A DNA stretch of 64,000 bases from Branchiostoma floridae. Taxonomy: Eukaryota; Chordata; Leptocardii; Amphioxiformes; Branchiostomatidae. A program made the translations under genes and the position numbers. The stretch lies in contig NC_049997.1 of the NCBI RefSeq assembly GCF_000003815.2, forward strand, positions 3,474,555 to 3,538,554. Reading direction: 5' to 3'. This document shows, piece by piece, positions 33,240 through 43,331 of the stretch. Numbering within the stretch: position 1 is the first letter of the stretch; each line of letters opens with the position of its first letter. The notes beneath the pieces are model-generated. The model saw only the letters and a list, made by a program, of their open reading frames with translations. It was not told the DNA's origin and made no database searches.

Positions 33240-34242
33240 CATGTACATACTAGCACATCGTCACAGTATTACAAGGACCTTACCACTGGTGCGGTGATGA
33301 CACATGAATCCTTACAGTTACAAGACACTGTTTTTTTTAGTCCGCATTCATTCATTTCTCCATACAACCTACAGTATTAGTAGTAACACCATTGCAGAAA
33401 AGTAGCTCTGTACTACATATTCGGAGGGTAAATGTTGTTGGATCATTGACTACTTCTGATCACACCAAGTAAAAGATTAACTGTCCTGTCCGTTTGTAGC
33501 ACCCATACCGAGTAACCAGTGAGTGGTTTTGGACTGGCAGTTCGTAGAGGCGGCGTGTTTTCCATGACATATAGACAGTACAGCACTAAAAATGCATTTC
33601 AATTTGTGGGGATTGCACTACCACAAATTCAAAACCACTGCAAAGACTCCATTTTCTTGCTACAATTAAATCCCCATGAGCTTAAGAAAACTGTATTGCT
33701 ATATATATTTCTGCTAAATGTTTGCTGGACGTAAGTTGATTGTGTACGGCGGGGTGAAGGGGTTGGTTTAGTGTTGCGCCAAAAATCCCGAAGGTTATTT
33801 TCATTGGTAGAGTTCACTCGCCTCTTTTCCTCCTTATTTCAGTTTCTTTAATTATTGTCAACTTACTTTCATCTAGCACCATAATTTGTAAATTATTTTT
33901 ATTTACTTATTTATTCGTTTACCTTTTCTTCATTTGAGTAAAGTTAATCTGGTGTATAATGTTACTCCTAAAACTGATTCAGTACTTAAGTAAGTGACTC
34001 AGTTTCACTCTACCACGGGTTAACTGACACTTCATAGACCCTGTGAGAATTCAGTCATGTGCCGCAGGTGCATACTTGTCGTTAGACCATGCAAGAATCA
34101 CCTAAGGTATTCAATGAATATGCCACCATTCTTAAGGTGAAATAAGGTTCAAAGCTGGATCAAAATATATGAGATTTCGTATTATTCGTTGGATGTACAT
34201 TTCAAAGCATGTGTTTCATTCATTATTATTGTTTCCCTGCAG
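33240..34242. other. Rest of intron 1 of ZF-4
   Basis: No gene seen. A piece at about 33013-33062 (GTAAATGCAGAAACTT, then CACTGCGAACATT) before this stretch matches the MITE at 57721-57910. Confidence 0.4.
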
Positions 34243-34243
34243 T

Positions 34244-35179
34244 ATGCCCGAACAACAGGAGTTCATCTGTGGCCTCTCGCACGAGGTGACCATAGCAGTC
34301 CTCCCCAGACTGAATATGCAGGAGCTCATGTTTGAACTCAACAGAAGGATAACAGGTCTTGACAAAGAGAACAGCATCAAGGACAGACTGGTTAGTATCC
34401 TTAGGGACCTGATGTTGGAGGAATACCGTCAGCTGGAAAGGAAGTCAAAATTCTGTTCTTCAGACGAAATGACGACAACCGTTCAAGAACTCGAGACAGT
34501 GACCGTGCATGATAGTTTTTCGATCGCGTTCGTCGATACAATGTCGTCAGCTTCAAACAACCCCACTTTCATAACGCAGGTGCTAGATACAAATATTCCA
34601 ACCAGTAATTCTTGCGCAGAAAAACCTTCAGAAGGAGACATAGCCTGTGAGGAAACACCTTTGGAACATCGGGAGACATATTTGGCTTGTCAACCTATTT
34701 CAGAGCAGGCTTCTGAGAACAAGGCCTCTCCTCTTACTGACAATGGTTCACGAATTGGTCGCAAACAGTATCTCTGTGACGTGTGCGGATTTAAAACCTT
34801 GTACGCTAGCAGTTTCTCCATTCACATTAGAACACACACGGGGGAGAAACCGTTCCAGTGTAGTCAATGTGACTACAAGTCGATATCTAAAGGAGACCTA
34901 GCTCGCCATTTGAAAAGGCACACGGAGGAAAAACCTCACAGTTGTGAAATGTGTGACTACAAGACCTACCGAAAGTCAGATCTAAAGACGCATATGAGGC
35001 GCCACACGGGTGCAAAACCCTACCAATGTGAGCAATGTGACTACAAGACAGCTTATCAGCCTGGTCTTGTCAGGCATAGGAGGCGTCACACTGGTGAGAG
35101 ACCCTACAGTTGTCAACAGTGTGACTACAAGGCAGGAGATAGGTCCTGCCTTATCAAGCATATGAGAAAGAAACACTAG
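34244..35179 (+). CDS. ZF-4: QQEF-domain C2H2 zinc-finger protein, 311 aa
   Basis: Starts at MPEQQEF one base behind the acceptor gtttccctgcag. The N-terminal domain has Gln for Glu (NMQELMFEL) and RITGLDKEN. The linker is the shortest of the live copies: the IKMEC/EDDQI module is absent and no psi-K-x-E site is seen. Five intact fingers, with helix residues Y/S/S/I, S/G/D/R, R/S/D/T, Y/P/G/R, D/S/C/K. One finger has been lost after the first: finger 1 ends HIRTHTGEKPF, a junction normally found after finger 2. Intron 1 is 7.6 kb because of the transposon insertion. AATAAA at 35495. A duplicate of a last finger lies just past the stop. Confidence 0.92.
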   Translation: MPEQQEFICGLSHEVTIAVLPRLNMQELMFELNRRITGLDKENSIKDRLVSILRDLMLEEYRQLERKSKFCSSDEMTTTVQELETVTVHDSFSIAFVDTMSSASNNPTFITQVLDTNIPTSNSCAEKPSEGDIACEETPLEHRETYLACQPISEQASENKASPLTDNGSRIGRKQYLCDVCGFKTLYASSFSIHIRTHTGEKPFQCSQCDYKSISKGDLARHLKRHTEEKPHSCEMCDYKTYRKSDLKTHMRRHTGAKPYQCEQCDYKTAYQPGLVRHRRRHTGERPYSCQQCDYKAGDRSCLIKHMRKKH

Positions 35180-35188
35180 CAAAACCAG

Positions 35189-35265
35189 TTGTCAAGAGTT
35201 TGACTTGACAAGGCAACTGAAAAGGGAGGCCTTCTCAGGCATATGAGAAACAAGCACCAATGAAA
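35189..35265 (+). pseudogene. Extra last-finger remnant after ZF-4
   Basis: AGTTGTCAAGAGTTTGACTT and the following 50 bp match the last finger and stop of ZF-3 (through AACAAGCACCAATGA) at the nucleotide level, but out of frame. It shows that the 3' end of ZF-4 was replaced or inserted upstream of an older ZF-3-like end. Confidence 0.8.
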
Positions 35266-35689
35266 GTACTGTCAGTTTTGATCAACGAAGAAACTGCTGC
35301 ATTTCTCACAGCAACTATTGATGGAAAACGATACCTAATAGACGATTACCCAAGATTCATGTGATTTTTGTTGCTAAGTTTGTTTCTGTAGATAGCTTGC
35401 GTTTTGGGTTGACCTCCACTGATTAAGAAAACTTTGTGCCTGCATATTTACTTACATATAGGTAAACACACAACTGTGAACAACCATTGACTATAATAAA
35501 GATAGGATGTAACTTTGTGTTATTCTTGTATTAATTATTTGTGATGTTGTGCACTTTGTATCAGTACATGTCTTTGTAGTTAACAATTGCAACTTAAGTT
35601 CCACAAACCCATACCTTCGCCAAATGGCTTTAACCTTAATATGAATATACATGTACAGCTGTTACAACTGGTGTGTCTATTTTGTTTGT

Positions 35690-36140
35690 CATTAATCAAC
35701 CAGATAAGGTCCTAATTTGCATAAAATATATTAGGTATATATCATCTCTTCCACCCGAATAGAGACATGCACAACATATGCAAATTAGGTCCTCATTTCC
35801 ATAAATGTTTAATAATTCCAAAGAATTCCAAGAAATTCCAAATGCCACAGGTAAAGAATTCCCGTCATTTACTACACTGGGATCAAAGCATTTTCACATT
35901 CATTATGCGAATTAGGTCTTTACTTGCATAATGTGTATCTATCAATATTCTGCTCTTTCCCGATTACCAATATCACATGTTGCAGTAGTCCCATAATGGG
36001 TTAAAGCTGGTGTAGACGATTTGATTTGCGAATGAATTATGCAAATTAGATTCCAATTCAATGATTATTATTTCACTATATGAAACATCACGTATAAATT
36101 ATCTACATACCAAAAGTTATGATGATCCGTCAACCCCTTG
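35690..36140. repeat. ATGCAAATTAGG-bearing dispersed repeat
   Basis: ATGCAAATTAG or close variants occur at about 35780, 35897 and 36039, with inverted versions (TTTGCATAA) between them. Probably the 5' part of the same dispersed element that continues as copy B. Octamer-like matches are likely incidental. Confidence 0.4.
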
Positions 36141-36254
36141 TTGAGTTATTCCGTTAATCCCTTCTCAAGTTATTCCCTGACACTAAGTGGGCCATCGCAG
36201 TTCCAAAACTAGCCGGCAGGAGGCCCAAACCTACACCATTTACTCTTGACCTAA

Positions 36255-36872
36255 AGAGCTGTCCTCCACTCTCATAACCATAGCATGTCCAGAAGTCGAG
36301 ATATCGAACCCAGAAGTTCTGCTACAGTACTGTATTATAAACAAGACTCTAGTCCACACCAATTTAGTTTCTTGGTTCACGGATTTTCTCATAAAGAATA
36401 TGGAGCGAGAGGGCAAAATAAAAATAAAAATTGTAAAATGGTTGGGGTAACGGTAACGGCTCATCCAAAACATAAAGAAAAAAAGTTTTCAGCTTGAAAA
36501 AAGTACAAAAACACTATTATTGTACAGTAACAGCACTTCTACCCACACTTTAAGGAGCTTATAATATAAAGGCCAATTTGCTGCACCAGAAAGTTGGTGA
36601 ATGGTTTTATTAATGGTGAAAATTTGCTGAGTGGTAATTTTTATTTTTTTTTCCAAAAAATAGGAGCGAGTGAATCCGTGAACCAAGAAATTAAATCGGT
36701 GTGGCCTTAGGGGGCCAAAAATCTACTTGTTTCTAGGTCGCATCAAGACCTACCTAGATATCAAATATGAATGCAATCCATTTAAGCGTTCTCCAGTTAT
36801 GCTGGTTGTCTACACTCAAACACATATACAAACGCTGCGCAAAATGTAACTTTCCTGGCAATGGTAATAAAG
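36255..36872 (+). repeat. Dispersed repeat, copy B, interrupted
   Basis: Same order of blocks as 1-285 (GTCGAGATAT, CTAGGTCGCATCAAG region, CTCCAGTTATGCTGGTTG, GGCAATGGTAATAA), split by the MITE at 36353-36708. Confidence 0.55.
36353..36708. mobile_element. MITE family B, copy 1
   Basis: CCACACCAATTTAGTTTCTTGG at the left (shortened ends) is mirrored by AAATTAAATCGGTGTGGCC at the right. Copy 2 at 40240-40589 is nearly identical over 340 bp, so both are recent. Confidence 0.9.
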
Positions 36873-37175
36873 CTAAACAGTGGAAAAGATATTGTACTTC
36901 TGTCAATGTATAAGGAAGAATTAAAGTACAGTACATGTCCAACTTTATCATCAGTCTCTCTCGGCTTGTTTTCGGGAACGAAGATCATCTAGGATGTTTC
37001 CCTCTTTTATCTCCAGGAGCAATTAATAAAAATTTGGTAAGGGGAAATTCACCTTGCTATTTGATGTTGCTTCGATACTTCCTAAAGGTAGCTTAATTTT
37101 TCTAGTAATTAAAAGCAGTATTTTTCTGTGAAAACCCTTTCCTATGTTCTGTCTGGATTGTGCATGAAATTTGTT

Positions 37176-37332
37176 GGGTAATCGGTGGCCCTGACCCTCA
37201 GTGACCTTTGACTTTAGGGGTCATTTTTCTGTGTCAGCCATTTTTCCTCGAATTTCAGGGGGCGTCTTCTGGGCTTCAAAGGAAATACGTCTACCCACAT
37301 TCCATCTTAGTTGCGGTGTTTCTATCAATCAG
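37176..37332 (+). promoter_or_regulatory. ZF-5 promoter cassette and 5' exon
   Basis: GGGTAATCGGT (37176-37186), DR1-type TGACCTTTGACTT (37201-37213) with an extra TGACCC half-site before it, YY1-like CAGCCATTTTT (37234-37244), then donor CAG|GTAGGT at 37332. The exon has no ATG. The G-rich box TGGGGAGGGGGG is at 37413-37424. The intron contains the empty target site that corresponds to the transposon in ZF-4. Confidence 0.6.
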
Positions 37333-37494
37333 GTAGGTTGGACCTTTTTCAGCTACGTTAGACTTGAAAATGTGGCACTCTGCGATGGATATAGCTCTTT
37401 TGAACGCTATTGTGGGGAGGGGGGTGTCGTAGCAGTACAAGCTTGGACAAAGAACAACAAATATACATTGCATTGTATCATCGACTTCTCACCC

Positions 37495-37695
37495 TCACCA
37501 CACCGGTTCCATAGCCTCACCGGCCGTAGGGGCAGCAATCCTATCAACATAAGTTTTCCATCTTTGTCTTCGGCCAAGGTTTCTAGCTGGTGCACTGTTT
37601 GTCCCGACGACCATTCTTTCAGGTCGCTAGTCCAAGTCCGTCGAGGGCGTCCCCTAGGTCTTGCACCCTCCGCCCTGCCTTGCAGTATACTGTGA
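37495..37695 (-). pseudogene. LINE ORF2 C-terminal fragment in intron 1 of ZF-5
   Basis: Minus strand reads RPRGRPRRTWTSDLKEW and, after a frame change, RWKTYVDRIAAP. These are the C-terminal 'GRPRRTWxDDL' and 'RxxWRxxVxRIA' tails of non-LTR reverse transcriptases (CR1/RTE/L2-like). A 3' remnant only. Confidence 0.6.
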
Positions 37696-38515
37696 ATCGA
37701 CTTCTACCAAGAATAATATGATATCTTCCTCATACAGACTAGACTGATGACTTAAGACCATTGTATTTAGATATTTAGTTGCATTATACTATTTATAGGA
37801 GTGAATTTACGTACAATCAGTTCACTACTATACTAAATGGGGTAGTAATTATATAATCTCCCTTGTCAGAACAAGGTTAATAAACCTCCTTGGTCAGAAT
37901 AATTTGATATCGCTATCTTTCTGATAATAGTGTTGTAGCTCAGAAATCTTTGCTTTTTGCTTCAAAAACGACATCGGGCCATCCCAAAAAATAGATGTTG
38001 AAGGGATTGGATTTTAACCAAGCTTCAACCCCCTTTTTGATTTTGTGCCCCAACCCCCTTTTTATTTTCATCCTAGTGCATTACAGTAATGCATTCACCT
38101 TACAGTACTGCAACTAAAAACTTCATAAACTGCACCTTTTTTGACCTCATTGTAGATAAATCTGTGTCCAATTTACTGTGACTCCCCAAGTACTTCCTGA
38201 GCTATGGCCAGGACCCCTCTTGTAAAATTCAACCATCCCCCTATTTTTTACAACGGCCCAATTTTACATGTATGATATATCTGCTAAACATTTGCTGAAC
38301 GTATGATAACTGCAAACAACAAAGTTACTTTTGACTTAGTGCACCTTAATTGGGCCAAAGATTCCTGAAAGTTATAAAGATAGATTTTTAACAAGCTCCT
38401 TCGGTATCTGCTATTTATTTCAAGACGATTGGGTAGCCCCTTCAACTTATAAAGCTTGATCCCAAATAGGAATACGCATCTCAAAGTTTCATTCATTATT
38501 TTGTTTCCCTTCAGC

Positions 38516-39712
38516 ATGTCCAGACAACAGGAGTTCATCTGTGGCCTCTCGTACAATGTGACCATAGCAGTCCTCCCCAGACTGAACATGGAGGAGCTGA
38601 TGTTTGAACTCAACAGAAGGATTCAAAACCTGGACAAAGAGAACAGCATCAAGGACAGGCTGGTCAGTATCCTTAGGGATGTGATGTTGGAGGAATACCG
38701 TCAGTGGGAAAGAAAGTCACAAGTCAGCTGCTTCCCGGACGAGACAACCACACCTGTGCAAGACCAGGAGACAGCTACCATGCAAGAGGACACTCCAACC
38801 TCACACACAAACACAATGCCCTTCACTCCTGACAACAATTTGTTAGATACGAATCATTCAGTGAGTAACTCTTACATAGAGGAGACTTTAGAAGAGGATG
38901 AACCCTGTGAGGAAACACCTACGGCTTCTTGTGAACTGATACCTGACCATGTTGATGTATGTAAGTGGGAATGTCATGTGTCCGAGGATGATCACATCAG
39001 ACAAATTTCTCCACAGTCCGACTCCAACCCGGGTCGTCTTGAACAACATACGGACGACACTCACAATGGATGCACATACAGCGGATATGAACTGAGTCAC
39101 AACATAAAAAGGGAGGAAACACCTTCGGCTTCTTGCCAACCCACTCCAGACCAGGATTGTGAGGACATTGCATCACTTCTTCCTGACAATGGCTCACGAA
39201 TCAGTTCCAAACGCTACGTGTGTGACGTGTGTGGATTCAAAACATCATTTGCACACGAATTCTCCCAGCATAAGAAAAGTCACCAAGGAGGAAAACCTTT
39301 CATTTGTGGCGAATGCGATTATCGTACATTATATAAGACCCGGCTTGTCGAACACATGAGGACCCATACCGGTGAGAAACCGTTCACGTGTGACCAATGC
39401 CACTTCAGCGCGACATGTAAAAGTTCGCTAGTCGGGCATATGAAAAAACACACAGGTTCAGAACCTTACAGATGTAAAATCTGTGACTACCAAACCTATA
39501 CAAAGTTTCAAATTAAGAGACATATGATGCGCCACTCTGGTTTGAAGCCATACAAATGTGAGGAATGTGACTACAGGACAGCTCAAAAGCCTGATCTTAC
39601 TAGACACAGGAGGCGTCACACCGGTGAGAGACCCTACAGTTGTCAAGAGTGTGACTACAAGGCAACAGTCAAGTCCAACCTTCTTAAGCATATGAGAAGC
39701 AAACACCAGTGA
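38516..39712 (+). CDS. ZF-5: QQEF-domain C2H2 zinc-finger protein, 398 aa
   Basis: Starts at MSRQQEF behind the acceptor tttcccttcag. The N-terminal domain differs from consensus mainly at SYNVT (for SHEVT). The linker has NIKREE, a psi-K-x-E site, while the usual module is changed to CKWECHVSEDDHI. Six intact fingers: F/H/E/Q, Y/T/R/E, C/S/S/G, T/F/Q/R, Q/P/D/R, V/S/N/K at -1/2/3/6. With ZF-3 and ZF-4 it forms the plus-strand trio; its promoter and intron are the closest relative of ZF-4, which lets the ISL2EU insertion be dated after their duplication. Confidence 0.94.
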   Translation: MSRQQEFICGLSYNVTIAVLPRLNMEELMFELNRRIQNLDKENSIKDRLVSILRDVMLEEYRQWERKSQVSCFPDETTTPVQDQETATMQEDTPTSHTNTMPFTPDNNLLDTNHSVSNSYIEETLEEDEPCEETPTASCELIPDHVDVCKWECHVSEDDHIRQISPQSDSNPGRLEQHTDDTHNGCTYSGYELSHNIKREETPSASCQPTPDQDCEDIASLLPDNGSRISSKRYVCDVCGFKTSFAHEFSQHKKSHQGGKPFICGECDYRTLYKTRLVEHMRTHTGEKPFTCDQCHFSATCKSSLVGHMKKHTGSEPYRCKICDYQTYTKFQIKRHMMRHSGLKPYKCEECDYRTAQKPDLTRHRRRHTGERPYSCQECDYKATVKSNLLKHMRSKHQ

Positions 39713-39828
39713 AAGTACTGTTAGTTACGAATCAGAAATAATGCGAGATGTATATTTATTGACTACAGAGACTCAACCATTGCTTTATTCTCACCAACAT
39801 TGTGGTGACCATCTGTCACCTTCAGGGG

Positions 39829-40866
39829 AATTCTGACTGGTTCACATTGTACTGCAGGACAGGTGATTGCTTAATCTCCAAGCAGGTCTTGCGGTGGCAT
39901 AAGACAGTATCCATATATGGAAGTTTTCCACAGCTATCTCAGAAACTGACCCACCGAAGGGTAAAATTTGCAGGACACTGTTGCCGAGCAAAACAGGAAT
40001 TAGTGTCTTCTGTTCTTCTATGGAAACCAAGTGGCCGGGTACATTGCAGAAGTTTGACTTTTACGGACACGGACACTTAAACTAGAGACAAACCTAGAGC
40101 AAGCCATGTCAGATAGGGCCCTATGGAATGAAATATGTGCTAGCCTGGTCCCGACCTCCGGTCCCTGATGTATGTATGTAAGATAGTATCATAAGCTTGG
40201 GAAGGAGTTTAGCCGGCAAAGGAGTTTTATTTCAACGCTTAGGCCGCACCAATTTAATTTTTTCATAAAAAATATGGAGCGAGAGGGCGAAATAAAAATA
40301 AAAATTGTAAAATGGTTGGGGTAAAGGTAACGGCTAATCCAAAACATAAAGAAAAAAAGTTTTCAGCTTGAAAAAAGTACAAAAACACTATTTTTGTACA
40401 GTAACAGCACCTGTACCCACACTTTAAGGAGCTTATAATATGAAGGCCAATTTGCTACACCAGAAAGTTGGTGAATGGTTTCATTAATGGTGAAAATTTG
40501 CTGAGTGGTAATTTTTATTTTTATTTTTTTTCCCAAAAAATAGGAGCGAGCGAATCCGTGAACCAAGAAATTAAATCGGTGTGGCCTTATGATACTATCT
40601 TATGCCACCGCAAGATAAACTTGGAGATAAGTCGCTGCCAACAGTTCAGATGTTGTCACAAAATGTGAAGTATTTACATATGTACAGTCAGCTTTATACA
40701 AAATATTTACTATGTGGTCTGAAACACAAAGGAGTGTAAACCATCCATAACAGTTGTCAATCAATGGTGAAAATGATGTAACAATTTCCTGTGACTTTTT
40801 TGTGACCTCATCTGAACTGTGAGCAGGGACAACTGTCCTGCAGTACAATGTGAACCAGTCAGAATT
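39829..40866. mobile_element. TIR element, GACTGGTTCACATTG ends, with nested MITE
   Basis: AATTCTGACTGGTTCACATT at the left is mirrored by its reverse complement ending at 40866. A second, inner inverted pair (CTCCAAGCAGGTCTTGCGG at 39873 and its inverse ending near 40625) matches the hairpin at 655-838. Family-B MITE copy 2 (40240-40589) is inserted inside. No coding capacity seen. Confidence 0.75.
40240..40589. mobile_element. MITE family B, copy 2
   Basis: AGGCCGCACCAATTTAATTT at the left and AAATTAAATCGGTGTGGCCT at the right; interior nearly identical to 36353-36708 (for example GGAGCGAGAGGGC and AGTTTTCAGCTTGAAAAAAG). Confidence 0.9.
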
Positions 40867-41084
40867 TGTGTAAAAAGAGTCTCCTTATTCAGTGACTACC
40901 AACCTGGATGGAATTATTCACGGGTATATATTTATTGTAGAAAGCATTTTTTCTTATCATGGAAGCTTATCTGTGTTGATAGTAGTCATAGTATTTTTTT
41001 CTTATTCATTCATCCATTCTTTTGTACGCCAGAACTATTCATCTATTCGATTATCTCGCGATCGTTTACTTCTTTACTTATCCA

Positions 41085-41330
41085 AAGTACCTATTAATAA
41101 GAATATTGGACTTCTGTATAAAGCCAGTTCTTTTATATGGATGCGAGATTTGGGACACAAAACCATAAATGACTGCTCTCCAATGGAAATCTCACATTTA
41201 CGCTACTGTAAAACCTACTTGAAATTTCCAAAAATTCTAGTGATTTGGCATCTACAGCAGAGCTGGGAAGAATTACTTTAGATTTAGACTTTTCATTAAT
41301 GGCTCTGCTTGTTACGAATGGATTCTGATA
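41085..41330 (+). pseudogene. LINE ORF2 fragment
   Basis: Plus frames read LLYKASSFIWM, then MEISHLRYCKTYLKFPK, and after a frame change LASTAELGRITLDL. These match the 'LLYGxEIWG ... HLxFCKxxLG ... ELGRxPL' stretch downstream of the reverse-transcriptase core in non-LTR elements. Decayed. Confidence 0.6.
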
Positions 41331-41339
41331 GCCATCCTT

Positions 41340-42650
41340 TACAAGCTGATACTCTATTGTATTGACATAAGTCTATTTCAAATAGTGGTAGGGGAACTAG
41401 TGCTTTGTTGCAACAGTTAAAGGAAATATTAGATTGTAATGCATTCCTGCAATCCTCTCAGTGACACCAAATCTGTATAGAGACAATGTGATATGATCAA
41501 GAATCTTTGGCATGTACACTCAAACTTTCTGCCATAATTTGAGTATTGACACTGGTTAGCTTGTGAGCAGTATGCTGTATACGAAAGAACTTGTAAATAC
41601 GTGTTCAACAAACATTGTGGAAGGTGAAAACATTTTATTTCAAACTGTTCCTTCTACGATCACGAAAGGGGTCTTTAAAGAGGTCACTGAATCCCATCGT
41701 GATTTCTCCAAGTTCACATACACAATGATATTCGAAAACTACTCTACTCCTAACATCACAAAACCGAAACATATCAGAAAAGGTGAGAACCTTTGTTTTT
41801 CACTGACTTAGGAAAAGAAGTCGAACACAATAAGTTACTAGTAGAGATTAGAGTTAGCTTTTAGACTAGAGTAGATACATGCCATATTACAGTAGATACA
41901 TGAAATAATCAAGTTTCATGCAATTAGCCCTATGGTAAGAATTTGTAATAAAACTATTATCAACCCTTTTACTCATTTCTGAGTTCTTTGTCCATAGCAG
42001 CTATATAGTAAACCAAGTAAAGGTAAGAATATATAATGATAGGACAATTACCCATGCTTCAGACAGACGTAGTTCCTTTTTGTATTTTAGCTCAGAGAAT
42101 GTACTCAAACAAAAAGTTAACACAACAATGATACAATGCATGAACCCTGGTATTGTTTTAATATTGAGTATTGTGCATCAGCGTGTGTTTATGATTACCA
42201 ACAGTATTAAAGCTGGCAAATATACTAAGTCTTAGAAGCACATATGGATGGCGCAATGTGAGATAACATGAAGATCCATTATACTGGCCATAGGTGGTCC
42301 TAGCCAAGACAGGGCCGACCCACATATGGTTCTGATAAGAGTTCAATAAAGGGACCAGACCACAAGTCTGTCCAGCAGTTCTGGCCAGGCAACCACAGAG
42401 TGAACGTCTCATCTTATTCTCCCCTACATTTGGTGGCTTGCGGTGTGTTGCCGCTTTCGAGAGGCCGAACCCGTGGTAAAACGCCGTTCTAGATCTGTGT
42501 GAACATATTTGAATGAGTCAAGTCTAGGCACTGAACTTTGCTCACTGTAGCAGCAGCTCTTCTCCCTAAGTCAGAAACATCGAGCTTTGGCAAGTTTGAC
42601 TAATTGACCCAATAGGCAAAGCAGGTGTTACAAAGGCTGCTTGGAAAACT
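41340..42650. other. No gene seen
   Basis: AT-rich spacer. Short frames of 60-85 codons have no recognisable domain. Confidence 0.4.
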
Positions 42651-42655
42651 TCCTT

Positions 42656-43097
42656 ATACCCCCCTCACATTAGGCGCGATTCGATCGGACGACGAGTCTG
42701 CGAGCTCNNNNNNNNNNNNNNNNNNNNNNNNNNNNNNNNNNNNNNNNNNNNNNNNNNNNNNNNNNNNNNNNNNNNNNNNNNNNNNNNNNNNNNNNNNNNN
42801 NNNNNNNNNNNNNNNNNNNNNNNNNNNNNNNNNNNNNNNNNNNNNNNNNNNNNNNNNNNNNNNNNNNNNNNNNNNNNNNNNNNNNNNNNNNNNNNNNNNN
42901 NNNNNNNNNNNNNNNNNNNNNNNNNNNNNNNNNNNNNNNNNNNNNNNNNNNNNNNNNNNNNNNNNNNNNNNNNNNNNNNNNNNNNNNNNNNNNNNNNNNN
43001 NNNNNNNNNNNNNNNNNNNNNNNNNNNNNNNNNNNNNNNNNNNNNNNNNNNNNNNNNNNNNCGTTCGATCGAATCACACATAATGTGAGGGGGGTAT
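42656..43097. mobile_element. TIR element with the assembly gap in its interior
   Basis: ATACCCCCCTCACATTAGG at the left is mirrored by AATGTGAGGGGGGTAT at the right, continuing through GATTCGATCG. The 354-base gap (42708-43061) lies wholly between the arms, so the interior is probably a hairpin that defeated sequencing or assembly. Confidence 0.8.
42708..43061. other. Assembly gap
   Basis: 354 undetermined bases. Confidence 1.
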
Positions 43098-43331
43098 TAC
43101 CCCATTTATCAAAAGCCCACAGCAACAGTTCTTAGTCTGATAATAACTATTTCATGTTCGCACAAAGACATACAGCATCAGGGTTTTGCTTCTCTTTACC
43201 ACTCAAAGTATAGTACATATACAGACACAAACTTTGCACTTAATATAAATTAAACTTAGAATACATGATGCTATCTCAATATTCACAGCAATGTCTTATG
43301 CTTGAATCATGAACAATTGTATAATCATTCT

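Noticed and set aside
35780-36050. POU octamer cluster (ATGCAAAT) as an enhancer
   Set aside because: The matches fall inside a dispersed repeat and are best explained by repeat structure.
40892-41281. A 129-aa membrane-like protein
   Set aside because: The hydrophobic start is AT-rich spacer; the end matches a decayed LINE reverse-transcriptase tail.
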